Positions 1 to 8,364 of a stretch of DNA of 64,000 nt are shown here, piece by piece. Below the pieces are notes generated by a model. The model saw only the letters and a list, made by a program, of their open reading frames with translations, was not told the origin of the DNA and did not search any database. This DNA comes from an uncultured Acidobacteriota bacterium (GTDB taxonomy: Bacteria; Acidobacteriota; Terriglobia; Bryobacterales; Bryobacteraceae). The stretch is from assembly GCA_902826605.1 (NCBI GenBank), contig CADEFM010000002.1, positions 62,001 to 126,000 on the forward strand. The letters run 5' to 3'. The stretch's first letter is position 1; the number at the start of each line of letters is the position of its first letter. The position numbers and the translations under genes were made by a program.

Positions 1-750
1 GAATCCGGAGAAGCGCTCGTCAAGTCTCTGGGGATAACGCCGCCCCTGCGGGTCTTGGACCTCGGTTGCGGTGACGGCACCACTGCGGTTCCTCTCGCCC
101 GTCTCGGGGCGGATGTTGTGGGCATCGACATTGCCAGGAACCTGGTTGAGGCCGGGAACCAACGCGCTGCCGCGGCGGGTCTCACCCGCCTTAAATTTCA
201 AGAGGGAGACGCGTGCAACTTGGAAGGCGTCGCCGACCACTCCTTTGATTTGACCCTTTCGGTATTCGGCGCAATGTTTGCTCCCAAGCCTTTTGACGTG
301 GCTAAGGAGATGGTCCGCGTAACAAAACCAGGTGGCCGCATCGTGATGGGCAACTGGATCCCCAACGACCCCACATTCGTGTCGCAGGTATTGAGGATCA
401 GCTCATCGTTCACGCCTCCGCCTCCGGAAGGCTTCGTGAGCCCGATGACATGGGGCGTGGATACTCACGTCATTGAGCGATTTGGCCAGGCTGGAGTACC
501 CAAGGAGAAAATATCCATGGTCAAGGACACATTCCACTTCAGTGCACCAGACAAAACCTCGGCGGATGTCATCGGACTATTCAGGCGATTCTATGGCCCA
601 ACCATGAACGCTTTCGACGCGGCTGATAAGAACGGAAAGGCGGAGGAACTTCAGAAGCAACTTCTGGAACTGGCAATAGCGCAAAATACAAACACTAGCG
701 GCGGCACTTCAATACCGGCAACATTCCTGCGCGTGACTGTTAGCGTTTGA
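1..750 (+). CDS. Class I SAM-dependent methyltransferase (5' partial)
   Basis: The reading frame is open from the first base, so the true start lies left of the window. The visible part is 249 residues. Methyltransferase motif I is clear (VLDLGCGDGTT, residues about 18-28), followed by an acidic motif (GIDIA) and a post-motif region with FDLTLSVFGAMFAP and KPGGRIVMGNW. These are the marks of the UbiE/Methyltransf_11 fold that binds S-adenosylmethionine. The substrate cannot be read from sequence. The gene ends just before a short oxidoreductase-like remnant, and no operon partner is visible. Confidence 0.85.
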   Translation, partial: ESGEALVKSLGITPPLRVLDLGCGDGTTAVPLARLGADVVGIDIARNLVEAGNQRAAAAGLTRLKFQEGDACNLEGVADHSFDLTLSVFGAMFAPKPFDVAKEMVRVTKPGGRIVMGNWIPNDPTFVSQVLRISSSFTPPPPEGFVSPMTWGVDTHVIERFGQAGVPKEKISMVKDTFHFSAPDKTSADVIGLFRRFYGPTMNAFDAADKNGKAEELQKQLLELAIAQNTNTSGGTSIPATFLRVTVSV

Positions 751-758
751 GGACGCCC

Positions 759-821
759 ACGTCCAAGGTTGTCGTGATTGGCGGTAACGGCGCGGTCGGC
801 AGCCCTTTCTGGCCGGTCTAG
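759..821 (+). pseudogene. N-terminal stub of a Rossmann-fold (NmrA/SDR-like) oxidoreductase
   Basis: Nine bases after the methyltransferase stop, a 20-codon frame reads SKVVVIGGNGAVGS and then hits TAG. This is the beta-strand plus GGxGxxGS turn that begins NAD(P)-binding NmrA/SDR proteins. Nothing of the rest of such a protein follows, because the convergent cupin gene ends here. I read it as the leftover 5' end of a lost gene. It is too short to exclude chance. Confidence 0.4.
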
Positions 822-1402
822 GTGATCGTAGTACTTACTTCCGGCGCTCCTTTGCACGATTCCGGCGACCCCGGCCAGCCATCTCCCCGGTACTTGCCCA
901 GAAAGCGGCCGACCAGCAGAACCAGAGGAAACATGATCCGCTGAATGGCGGGCGAAGGCGTCATCACCACCTGAGTGTGCCGGTGCCGCCACAACACGTG
1001 CGCCAGATAAAAAAGTGACGGCCTGCCGGACGGACTCGAATTCACAACCGTAAACAGGGCCTGAAGGTAGCGATCCAAGTCACCCGCGGGAACTGCCCGT
1101 CCACTGAACTCCAATAGGTCTTCCCCGGCGTTCCACCAATGATGAGTAACCCCAGCAGGGAAGACCGCGCTCCCCCCGGCCGGGACAACGATATTCTCAT
1201 TGCCGGCTCGGGCTCCGAGCGTTCCTGCTTTGACGCTGCCTTCCTCACGCTGATGGAAATGCACGTGAGGTGGTGGTCCGTTCTTTCGTGGCGGCAACGA
1301 ACCGTCGATAGTCAAGACGGTTTGACCTTCGGCGTCACGCACCCGGCGCATCCGCAGGATCTCCCCGGTGTGCCGGTTCTCCAGCTTCAGAAAGTCATCC
1401 AC
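818..1402 (-). CDS. Cupin-domain protein
   Basis: A 194-residue protein with both cupin motifs. Motif 1 is the His cluster in GPPPHVHFHQREEG (residues about 42-55). Motif 2 is FPAGVTHHWWN (residues about 82-92), which fits PxGxxHxxxN. These supply the usual metal-binding His and Glu of a small beta-barrel. The C-terminal third has a hydrophobic stretch (IQRIMFPLVLLVGRFLG) that may lie on or in a membrane. Many such cupins are orphan enzymes or sensors and the ligand is unknown. The gene is convergent with the preceding methyltransferase and sits between gene remnants. Confidence 0.75.
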   Translation of the reverse strand: MDDFLKLENRHTGEILRMRRVRDAEGQTVLTIDGSLPPRKNGPPPHVHFHQREEGSVKAGTLGARAGNENIVVPAGGSAVFPAGVTHHWWNAGEDLLEFSGRAVPAGDLDRYLQALFTVVNSSPSGRPSLFYLAHVLWRHRHTQVVMTPSPAIQRIMFPLVLLVGRFLGKYRGDGWPGSPESCKGAPEVSTTIT

Positions 1403-1470
1403 GATTAGTTCTCGCTGTGCGAGGCTCTTGGTGATTCTATCATTGAACTACGAAAGCTTATCCCCCATAG

Positions 1471-2027
1471 CGGCTTGACCCCGCCTACCGCGCTCTCTTT
1501 GACGAATTACCGCCGTCGGTCACGCGCCCTGCACTGGCCTGGGCCGAGGAGAAGAAATCGTTCCAAGCCTTCCGAGCTGTCAAAAGCGAACTAGGCGATT
1601 TGCCTTTCCCGAGTCCGAGTTGCGCTACAGATATATTGCAAATGGGGATGGATCGGTTGGACCAAGGCAAGCGACGGGTTCGGTCTCGCAAGCGGTGCCG
1701 GTTTCGCAACTGATCGGCGAAGGCTCGAAGAAGCGTGACTATTCGAGAATCCGTGTGCCCATTCTCTATTTCCCTGCGGCACCTCCCCATGCCAAGGGTT
1801 GGTCGCAGTACTATCGCTTTACCCCGGCGGATCGCTCAGAGCGGACAACACTTCAGAAAATCTATGACACGGACCGCGCTAACATCGATCGGTACGAAAA
1901 GAACATGCGCGCGGCGCAAGCGAAAGTCCACATTGTAGAATTGCGCGGAGCAGACCACCGCGTCTATTTCGCTTATGAAGCCACTATGCTGCGCGAGATC
2001 CGCAAATGTGTGATGGATCTTCGCTGA
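1471..2027 (+). pseudogene. Frameshifted, N-truncated alpha/beta hydrolase remnant
   Basis: Two plus-strand frames join into one protein-like text. The frame that opens after a stop at 1468 reads RLDPAYRALFDELPPSV and on to GDLPFP. A second frame, from about 1605, picks up with FPESELRYRYIANGDGSVG and continues to the stop at 2027. The switch falls near 1608-1610 and looks like a single lost base. The second part ends with a hydrolase-like C-terminus: a strand (VPILYFPA) and a late ADHRVYF that could carry the catalytic His. The lid and nucleophile elbow are missing, so the gene is truncated as well as shifted. A short separate ORF starting at 1620 is the alternative reading. Confidence 0.55.
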
Positions 2028-2076
2028 CTGGGTGCTTGGCTAGGATTGAGCTGCCCAAAGCTCGTCTCCCGCACGC

Positions 2077-3378
2077 TTACGCCTTCGCGTGATCCCGCAA
2101 AAATTGAACCAGCAACGTGCTCACCTGTTCCGGCTGCTCCTGCTGCACCCAATGTCCGGAGCCATCCAGCAGATGGAATCCCACCATCTTCGTGCAGGCG
2201 CTGGTGCGCATCCTGTCGACTGCACCCGGCGTTTGATAGACGCCCCAATCGCTCTTCCCCGCGATGTACTGGGAGGGCACGTCTATGGTGCGGCCCGAAA
2301 AGGTGTGCATCTCGGCGATACTTCTGGGGTCGGAGCCGCGCCGCACGCGGTAGCCCTGCAGCGCGCCGGTGAAGCCGGTCCTGCCGTATTCCGTCGCGTA
2401 CACAGCCACCTCGGCTTCGGTCAGCCACTTGCAATTCGCGATGTAATCCGCCGCCGGCATGAACGGCGCGACGCTTGCCGCCATGCCCTTGTCCTTTTCC
2501 ATTACGTAATAGGTGGGAATTTGCGCCATCTCCTCGGCGGTACGCGCCTTCAGCGGATGTGGATTGTTCCCTTTGTAGTCGGCGCTCTTGTAGAAGTAAT
2601 AGGCGCGGAAGAAGGCATGCAGGCCTTGCGGCGCATGCAGCATGTCGTCGTTGGCGCCGGGCGTGCGCTGATAGTTCTGATAATATTTCCGTGGCGGGTT
2701 GAGCTTGGCGAGCTCGGCATCCAGCTGATCGTCCGTGATGGCGGGGCGGGGCAGCGGAGCGCCGCTGGCTGTGTCGAAGGGTAAGGACGGCGCACCCTCA
2801 AAAGGCGAGCTCATGATTGTGATGCTCCGGAAAATATCGGGACGGATCAGCGCTGACCATGCCGCGACTGGCGCACCGGCGTCGTGCCCGACCACCATAG
2901 CTACCGAGCGATGGCCCAGCGCGTAGACCAGCCCGATGGCGTCCCGCGTCATGTTGAGAATGCGAAACGGATCGGGATTGGCGTCGTAGGAATCGTCCCA
3001 ACCTATCGTGCGGCCGTATCCGCGCTGATCGGGAGCAATCACGTGATAACCGGCGGCCGCCAGCGACGGCATCACCTTGCGCCAGCTATAAGCAAGCTCC
3101 GGGAAGCCATGCAAGAGCAACACAGCCGGACGGCCGGGTGTTTCGTAACCGGCCTCCAGAATGTGAACGGTCATGCCGTTCACGTTGGCGATCTGGCGCG
3201 AACGGACGCCGGCTGGAAGCGTGCCGTTACCGTACGGCGGAAGCTTGGAAAAATCGGTATTCACGATCCCGGCCCGAAGGGCCGCGTTTTGCGCGATCGC
3301 CACTCCGCCCAGCGCCGCCGCCGAGAAGGCGCGCCGCGAAAGCTTGGTGATGGTCTCGATGCTTGTATGTTCAGCCAT
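2077..3378 (-). CDS. Secreted epoxide-hydrolase-like alpha/beta hydrolase
   Basis: A 433-residue protein with an N-terminal SRRAFSAAALGG segment that resembles a Tat signal. The oxyanion region is HGFPE (about residue 90), a typical epoxide hydrolase motif, followed by DQRGYGRT. The nucleophile elbow is VVGHDAGA with Asp instead of Ser, also as in epoxide hydrolases. Near the C-terminus GSGHWVQQEQP supplies the catalytic His. Between them is a cap region with several Tyr residues. Expected chemistry is hydrolysis of an epoxide or haloalkane through an Asp ester. ATG at 3378 is preceded by GGGAGTG. The gene stands alone. Confidence 0.85.
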   Translation of the reverse strand: MAEHTSIETITKLSRRAFSAAALGGVAIAQNAALRAGIVNTDFSKLPPYGNGTLPAGVRSRQIANVNGMTVHILEAGYETPGRPAVLLLHGFPELAYSWRKVMPSLAAAGYHVIAPDQRGYGRTIGWDDSYDANPDPFRILNMTRDAIGLVYALGHRSVAMVVGHDAGAPVAAWSALIRPDIFRSITIMSSPFEGAPSLPFDTASGAPLPRPAITDDQLDAELAKLNPPRKYYQNYQRTPGANDDMLHAPQGLHAFFRAYYFYKSADYKGNNPHPLKARTAEEMAQIPTYYVMEKDKGMAASVAPFMPAADYIANCKWLTEAEVAVYATEYGRTGFTGALQGYRVRRGSDPRSIAEMHTFSGRTIDVPSQYIAGKSDWGVYQTPGAVDRMRTSACTKMVGFHLLDGSGHWVQQEQPEQVSTLLVQFLRDHAKA

Positions 3379-3434
3379 GGCACACTCCCGCAGTCTAGTT
3401 TACCTGCTCGCAAACCCGCTGAGTTAACGTCAAC

Positions 3435-3581
3435 ATGTCCATGGAATACAAGACCCTCGGTGATACAGGCCTGCTCGTCTCCACGCTTTTCTTCGGTACG
3501 ATGACCTTCAAGGGATTGGGTTTCTGGAACCGCCTCCGACCTGCCCCCATGCCAATCCCCGCGGCAACAGGCAAGAATTGA
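3435..3581 (+). pseudogene. N-terminal stub of an aldo/keto reductase
   Basis: A 48-codon frame begins MSMEYKTLGDTGLLVSTLFF and continues GTMTFKGLGFW before running into unrelated residues and a TGA. The opening matches the first strand and turn of aldo/keto reductases (typically MEYRxLGxTGLxVSxLxFGTMTF). No later AKR motif follows; the convergent aldolase gene starts its 3' end 18 bases on. I infer a deletion that removed most of an AKR gene. A short expressed peptide is possible but has no support. Confidence 0.6.
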
Positions 3582-3599
3582 AGGGTACGCACGGGCTTG

Positions 3600-4376
3600 T
3601 TACTTTCCTTTTTCTGCCCGCTGTTTCCACCATGCCCAAGCCCGTTCATAATTATCCACCGGACTGGCTTTCATCGTTTCGTCGGCGTCCAGATAGTGGA
3701 CCTTGCTCGTCCCGCCTAACTGCGCGGATTGAACTTGGAGCTGCGCGTTCGCATTCATATAGTACGAACGCGCAACGGCCACGTGCAGACTTGGACCCAC
3801 CAGCACCATTCCGTGGCCGCGCATTAAAAGTCCGGGCTTCGCGCCCAGCGTCGCGGCGAGCGATTTGCCCATCGCCGGGCTGCGGACGGAAAGGTCGCCG
3901 GAGCTGCCCGCGTCGCGCGGATCAAACACCGGAATTCCCACCCCCAGAAACGCAGCCATGTGAAAGAGCGGTTGCAGTGGAATGCCCGTTGCAGCGAAGG
4001 GGATAACTTCCTGGGAGTGCGCATGCACCACCGCCATCACATCGGGCCGCGCGCGGTAAATTTCGCTATGTATGAAGCGTTCGGAGTATGAGGATGCGTT
4101 GCCGGCAGCAATCGCGTTTCCGTCCAGGTCGTACTGCAGAATATCGGCAGCTGACACGTTACCCGGCGGGATGTCGCGCGAGAGGAAGAAGGAGCCGGGA
4201 TTACCCGGATCGCGCATGCTGACGTGGCCATAGGAGTCCATGACGCCCTCATTCGCGAGGATGCGATTGGCCGCTACCAGTTCGGCTAGAATCGTCTGAC
4301 GCGGTATGGGCCCCACGCTTTGCTGTGCGCCGGTGCACACTACCATCAGAAGGGCGATGCCAATGCTGCGAATCAC
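3600..4376 (-). CDS. Class II aldolase/adducin-family protein, secreted
   Basis: A 258-residue protein with a GTG start at 4376, chosen because AGGAGG lies eight bases upstream and the next 17 residues form a signal peptide (RSIGIALLMVVCTGA). The family zinc ligands are visible: AVVHAHSQEV gives the paired His, RGHGMVLVG the third, and SERFIHSEIY the conserved acidic region. Relatives are fuculose- or ribulose-phosphate aldolases and decarboxylases, usually cytoplasmic, so an exported member is unusual. It lies 16 bases downstream of the PP2C phosphatase and may be co-transcribed with it. The substrate is unknown. Confidence 0.8.
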   Translation of the reverse strand: MIRSIGIALLMVVCTGAQQSVGPIPRQTILAELVAANRILANEGVMDSYGHVSMRDPGNPGSFFLSRDIPPGNVSAADILQYDLDGNAIAAGNASSYSERFIHSEIYRARPDVMAVVHAHSQEVIPFAATGIPLQPLFHMAAFLGVGIPVFDPRDAGSSGDLSVRSPAMGKSLAATLGAKPGLLMRGHGMVLVGPSLHVAVARSYYMNANAQLQVQSAQLGGTSKVHYLDADETMKASPVDNYERAWAWWKQRAEKGK

Positions 4377-4392
4377 GCGGAAACCTCCTGCG

Positions 4393-5106
4393 TCAGGAAA
4401 TCTTGAGCAACACCGCGGTGATGTTGTCGGGGCCGCCATTGCGGCGCGCGGCCTTGATGAGCTCTTGGCACTTGTCGTCCAGCGTGGAATCCGACGCCAG
4501 AATCGTCGAAATCTCCTCATCATTGGCCACGCCGTGCAATCCATCGCTTGAAAGCAGGATTAGGGTTCCCGGCGCAGGGTGAACGCGATAGGTGTGAACC
4601 CGCAACTGTTCCGACACCCCCACCGCCATTGTCAGCACATGGCGCATAGGGTGATGCTTGAGAATCGCTTCTTCCAGGCCCAGACGCCGGCCGACTTCAT
4701 TTACCCAGCTCTGATCTTCGGTGATCGCTTCAAGCATGCCGTCCTTGTAACGATAAGCGCGGCTATCTCCGACGCTTGCCACCACCAGATCGTCTTTGCT
4801 TTCGAGCACGGCCACCAGCGTAGTGCCCATGCCTTCCCGGCTTTTGTCGGCCGCGGCCGCGGACATGACGCGATCGTTCGCCTCCGTGAATGCGTCCACT
4901 AATTCATCGGAGCTGACTGGGCGGGGTTTTCCTTTCATGACTTCCGCGAGCGTTTCCACGGCCAGGCGTGAAGCGTGTTCGCCGGCTTGCGCGCCTCCCA
5001 TTCCGTCGGCGATGACATACAAGCCGAGAGAAGGGGCGAGGAAAAAAAAATCCTCGTTGTTGGCGCGAACACAACCTGGGTCGGTAGCTCCGGCGGCTTC
5101 GATCAT
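4393..5106 (-). CDS. PP2C-family serine/threonine protein phosphatase
   Basis: A 237-residue, single-domain PP2C (Stp/PrpC type). The metal and catalytic motifs occur in order: GATDPGCVRANNED near the N-terminus, VIADGMGGAQAGEHAS, GTTLVAVL, VGDSRAYR, LLSSDGLHGV, and GGPDNITAVLL at the end. It should remove phosphate from Ser/Thr proteins using two Mn/Mg ions, opposing Hanks-type kinases. No kinase is present in this window. The frame stays open upstream, but ATG at 5106 is chosen because homology starts there and the longer frame runs through a promoter-like TATAAT and into the next gene. Confidence 0.9.
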   Translation of the reverse strand: MIEAAGATDPGCVRANNEDFFFLAPSLGLYVIADGMGGAQAGEHASRLAVETLAEVMKGKPRPVSSDELVDAFTEANDRVMSAAAADKSREGMGTTLVAVLESKDDLVVASVGDSRAYRYKDGMLEAITEDQSWVNEVGRRLGLEEAILKHHPMRHVLTMAVGVSEQLRVHTYRVHPAPGTLILLSSDGLHGVANDEEISTILASDSTLDDKCQELIKAARRNGGPDNITAVLLKIS

Positions 5107-5121
5107 GAACTTTAAATTATA
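5107..5121 (-). promoter_or_regulatory. Possible -10 box of a leaderless transcript for the PP2C gene
   Basis: Read on the minus strand, a perfect TATAAT (5121-5116) lies nine bases before the ATG at 5106, and no Shine-Dalgarno sequence sits in between. A start point 6-7 bases after the box would fall almost on the ATG, giving a leaderless mRNA. No good -35 box is present at 16-18 bases. Confidence 0.35.
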
Positions 5122-5171
5122 GCGAGGCGGACAACTCTTTTGCCGGGAATCATGAGAGCGTTTTGTTCGTG

Positions 5172-6440
5172 CTAGCGGGCCGGCTCTACCAAGGCGCGCA
5201 AAAGTTGGTAGGCGCGCTCTTCGAAATTCGATTTCAAACGCTCTACGGCATCCAGACGCGCGTCCCCGGGACGCGGACCCTGCTTCTTGAGGCACGCGCC
5301 TAGCAGGATGGTAGCCGTCTGGTCGCCCGTGTTGCGGTCCAGCACCGCGCGGAAGCGGTCGGCTGCGGCGGTGAAGTCGCCTTTTCTCCACAGCGCATAT
5401 CCGTAATTGAACAAATAATCCGAATCGTTCGGATCTCCGTCCAAGGCCTTTCGAAACGAATCGAGGGCCTGCGGCAGATTGCGCCGGCTTTGGGTCGCGC
5501 CCAAATTATTGAAGACCTCGCCCAGCGGAACGGCGTCCGCAAGTGTTTGAAATGTCTTGTTCGCTCCGGGAAAGTCTCCAGATTGATAGAGCGCGAGACC
5601 AAGCAGAAAACTGGCTTCGCGATAATGCACGTCTGCATCTGAAATCTTCTGCAGCCACTCGGCGGCCTGCCGGTATTCCTTCCGATCATAGTGTATGCGT
5701 CCCAGGAAATAGAGAGGGTGACCGAAGCGAGAGTCCAGCCGGGCCGATTGTAAGAAATATTTTTCTTGTTGTGCCGGAGCGCTAGCGAGCAAGCCACGAA
5801 TGAAATTTTCCAGCGCGTCCAGACGAATCGGCGTACGCAGCGAGCGGAAGTCGGCTTCCGGCGGTGCGAGGGAGGGGGCGATCAATGCCAGCGCCCGCCA
5901 AGCCAAGTGCGCTTCGAGCACCGGAAGGTTATCCAGATTGCCGGATTCCAAGAATTCCGGACTTTGCTTCAGGCGGCGCCGGTCGAAAACGCGTGCAGTA
6001 ATCTTCAGCGTGCCACGCACGGCGGGCGTTGCCGGTGTAACCCCGGCGGGTACCGCCGAGCGCGATGGCGTTGCGCCGGCGGTCATTTCGTCCGCGGTGA
6101 ATTCAAACGTGCCATATACTACTTGTTCCGCATCCAAAGCTTCGCCGATTTTAAGCGCCGAGGCCTGCGTCATCAGCACGCGCGGGCGCAGATTCAATTG
6201 ACGATATGCAGCGCTGGTCTCCTGACGGTTGAGCGTCACCACGCCGCGCGAGCTCAATGCGTCGCGCAGTGTTTCCGCGATGCTCTCGCCGATCCAATCC
6301 ATCTGGGCCGCCGCGTTCTGAGCGATAGCGCTTTGGTCGGTAATCCGGTTGGCGAATGGCAAGACAGCCGATGTCTGGGCGTTCAGTTCCGGCGCTGCGG
6401 AGACCGCGAAAAATAGGAGAGCCAGGGAAGAACGCACCAC
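5172..6440 (-). CDS. Secreted TPR-repeat protein
   Basis: A 422-residue protein with a signal peptide (SSLALLFFAVSAAPELNAQ). The N-terminal half (about 25-190) resembles the FlgO/CsgG-like domains that begin with a stress on VLPFANR and contain a sensing strand (EQVVYGTFEF). From about residue 225 to 400 there are TPR units: PLYFLGRIHYDRKEYRQAA, ASFLLGLALYQSGDFPGA, VFNNLGATQSRRNLPQAL, DYLFNYGYALWRKGDFTAA. TPRs form a protein-binding solenoid, here presumably periplasmic. Partner unknown. It lies upstream of the PP2C gene on the same strand, with a 65-base gap that holds the TATAAT box. Confidence 0.75.
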   Translation of the reverse strand: MVRSSLALLFFAVSAAPELNAQTSAVLPFANRITDQSAIAQNAAAQMDWIGESIAETLRDALSSRGVVTLNRQETSAAYRQLNLRPRVLMTQASALKIGEALDAEQVVYGTFEFTADEMTAGATPSRSAVPAGVTPATPAVRGTLKITARVFDRRRLKQSPEFLESGNLDNLPVLEAHLAWRALALIAPSLAPPEADFRSLRTPIRLDALENFIRGLLASAPAQQEKYFLQSARLDSRFGHPLYFLGRIHYDRKEYRQAAEWLQKISDADVHYREASFLLGLALYQSGDFPGANKTFQTLADAVPLGEVFNNLGATQSRRNLPQALDSFRKALDGDPNDSDYLFNYGYALWRKGDFTAAADRFRAVLDRNTGDQTATILLGACLKKQGPRPGDARLDAVERLKSNFEERAYQLLRALVEPAR

Positions 6441-6466
6441 GACACCAGCTTAGCAAGCGCTGCCCG

Positions 6467-6880
6467 TCAGAACTGGTACAGCATCAAATAAACGATCACG
6501 CCGGTCACGCTGACATATAGCCAGATGGGCAGGGTCCATCTGGCTATGGCCTTATGCTTGACGAAGTTGCTCTTCAGTCCGCGCCGCAGGGTGATGACTG
6601 CGAGGAAGGGAACTGTCGCTGCCAGTATCGTATGCGTGATGAGGATGGCGAAATACACCGTACGTATCGCGCCGGTGCGCTGATAGCTGACCGAACCCAC
6701 TTGCGCATGATAGATCAGGTACGAAATCAGGAAGAGGATAGATGTCGTGAACGCCGCCAGCATCACCCGTTTGTGCGCTTCCCGGCGGCCTTGCTTGATG
6801 AACACAAACGCGGTCACCAGCAATATCGCGGCGATCCCGTTCAATGTGGCGTTCAGCGCCGGAAGGACGTGGACGTTCAC
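6467..6880 (-). CDS. DUF420 membrane protein
   Basis: A 137-residue protein with four predicted membrane spans (about 10-28, 41-59, 76-96, 115-134). It matches the DUF420 family, often found beside cytochrome oxidase and SCO genes. The conserved HKRVMLAAF and the His-containing spans (YHAQVG, ITHTILA) could bind haem or copper. The start is GTG at 6880, which overlaps the TGA of the SCO1 gene (GTGA), so translation is probably coupled. Function is unproven; context points to oxidase assembly. Confidence 0.85.
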   Translation of the reverse strand: MNVHVLPALNATLNGIAAILLVTAFVFIKQGRREAHKRVMLAAFTTSILFLISYLIYHAQVGSVSYQRTGAIRTVYFAILITHTILAATVPFLAVITLRRGLKSNFVKHKAIARWTLPIWLYVSVTGVIVYLMLYQF

Positions 6881-7446
6881 AAGCGCTCACTCAGCAAGCG
6901 CTTGGCGTCGGCGATCAGCGTGGGGATGGCGTCAGGCTGCGAACTTACGTAATAACCGCGGATGTGCGAGGTGCGGTCGACCAGTGCGAAACGTGTGGAA
7001 TGTTCCAGGTTTCCATCCACATCACCCACCATGAACACGCGGCGGCTCAGATCGTGGAGTTGATCTGGCGGACCGGTCAAGAAGAACCACTTCCCCGGCT
7101 CGGCTTCATAATGCTTGGCATACTCGGCCAGCGCCGCTGGGGTGTCGCGGGCGGGGTCCACGGTGATGGAAACGAACCGTACTCCATCTTCGCCGGTGAA
7201 TTCCTTCTGCACCTGCCGCATCTGCCCGCTCATGCGCGGGCACGGCCCAGGGCAGTTCGTGAAGATGAAATCCGCCACCCACACCTTACCCTTAAGGGCG
7301 GGAGCGCTCGCGAATTGCGCGCCGGTTTGATCCGTCAAAACGAAACTGGAAACCACGCCGTAGGTGGGCAGCGCGGGCTTGGCCGAGCATCCTGTGAACA
7401 GGAGTGCGGCGCTAAGAGCGAGTCCCGTCCAATACGAGAAGGCCAT
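6877..7446 (-). CDS. SCO1/SenC copper-chaperone lipoprotein
   Basis: A 189-residue protein of the SCO1/SenC thioredoxin-like family. A lipobox (LLFTGC, Cys at about 20) anchors it outside the inner membrane. The copper site is visible: the CxxxC motif in FTNCPGPCPRM and a distal His in LEHSTRF. VRFVSITVDPARD is also typical. SCO proteins deliver or reduce copper at the CuA site of cytochrome c oxidase. The 5' end overlaps the 3' end of the haem O synthase gene by 35 bases, and its stop overlaps the DUF420 start. Confidence 0.93.
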   Translation of the reverse strand: MAFSYWTGLALSAALLFTGCSAKPALPTYGVVSSFVLTDQTGAQFASAPALKGKVWVADFIFTNCPGPCPRMSGQMRQVQKEFTGEDGVRFVSITVDPARDTPAALAEYAKHYEAEPGKWFFLTGPPDQLHDLSRRVFMVGDVDGNLEHSTRFALVDRTSHIRGYYVSSQPDAIPTLIADAKRLLSERL

Positions 7447-8278
7447 AAAGCAAAGGTAAGTAAATCACGCTTGCCAGCAACACCTGGCGTGCCCGCACGA
7501 CCGTGCGATCGTTCATCACCCGCAAGCTCGCGTAAACGAAATACAGGCCCAACACGAGCGCTCCGACCAGATAGATATTTCCGGCCATTCCCAAATATTT
7601 TGGCAGCAGGCTTATGGGTACCAGCAGCACGCTGAATCCGAACATCTGCCGGGCAGTGGATTCATAGGTCGGCTCCACTACGGGGAGCATGCGAATCCCG
7701 GCGCTCGCGTAATCGTCGCGATACATCCAGGCGATTGCGTAGAAATGTGGGAACTGCCAAAGGAACAAGATCGCGTACAAAATCCACGCGTCCCAGGTGA
7801 GCGTGCTGTTGACCGCAGCGTAACCAATCAGCGGAGGCATAGCCCCGGGAATCGCGCCGATGGTGGTCGAATGCCAGGATTTCTGCTTCATCGGCGTGTA
7901 CACCAACAGATAACTCGCTTCAGTGAATAACCCGAGCAGAGCTGTCAGCAAATTGGCGCCGAACCATAATTCCAGGAATCCAACAATCGAAAGCATCACG
8001 CCAAACGCGAAGGCGTCTTTTGGCTGGATACGTCCGGAAGGAATCGGACGCTTGGATGTGCGGGCCATACGTGCATCGGCGTCGCGCTCATACCATTGAT
8101 TCAGCGCCGCAGTGCCGCTCGCCAGCAATCCCGTTCCTGCCAGTGTGTGGAGCAGAGTCCACCATGTCCAACCGCCATCCCCGTGGGCTGCGCATAAGAA
8201 GCCTATGGCCGTGCTCATCAGGATGAACATGGTGATACGAGGCTTGGTAAGCTCTAAATAACTGCTCTTGGAGGCCAT
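7412..8278 (-). CDS. ctaB: Protohaem IX farnesyltransferase (haem O synthase)
   Basis: A 288-residue polytopic UbiA-family prenyltransferase. It begins with YLELTKPRIT and carries the first Asp-rich motif NQWYERDADARMART followed by KRPIPSGRI, which bind prenyl diphosphate through Mg. About nine hydrophobic helices follow. The enzyme adds a farnesyl tail to haem B to make haem O for terminal oxidases. The frame extends to 8389, but ATG at 8278 gives the family's usual N-terminus; neither start has a strong ribosome site. It heads the ctaB-SCO1-DUF420 unit. No oxidase subunits are in the window. Confidence 0.92.
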   Translation of the reverse strand: MASKSSYLELTKPRITMFILMSTAIGFLCAAHGDGGWTWWTLLHTLAGTGLLASGTAALNQWYERDADARMARTSKRPIPSGRIQPKDAFAFGVMLSIVGFLELWFGANLLTALLGLFTEASYLLVYTPMKQKSWHSTTIGAIPGAMPPLIGYAAVNSTLTWDAWILYAILFLWQFPHFYAIAWMYRDDYASAGIRMLPVVEPTYESTARQMFGFSVLLVPISLLPKYLGMAGNIYLVGALVLGLYFVYASLRVMNDRTVVRARQVLLASVIYLPLLYGLLVLDGTRS

Positions 8279-8364
8279 GAGTGAAGTGGCTGGACTACGT
8301 ATCAGTATATCCCCAATCGACACCGTCATGCTACTGTCACAGGAACAGTTACACTTAAAATTGA

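Noticed and set aside
4377..4544. Upstream extension of the class II aldolase
   Set aside because: It overlaps the PP2C gene in another frame, whereas GTG 4376 has a ribosome site and a signal peptide directly after it.
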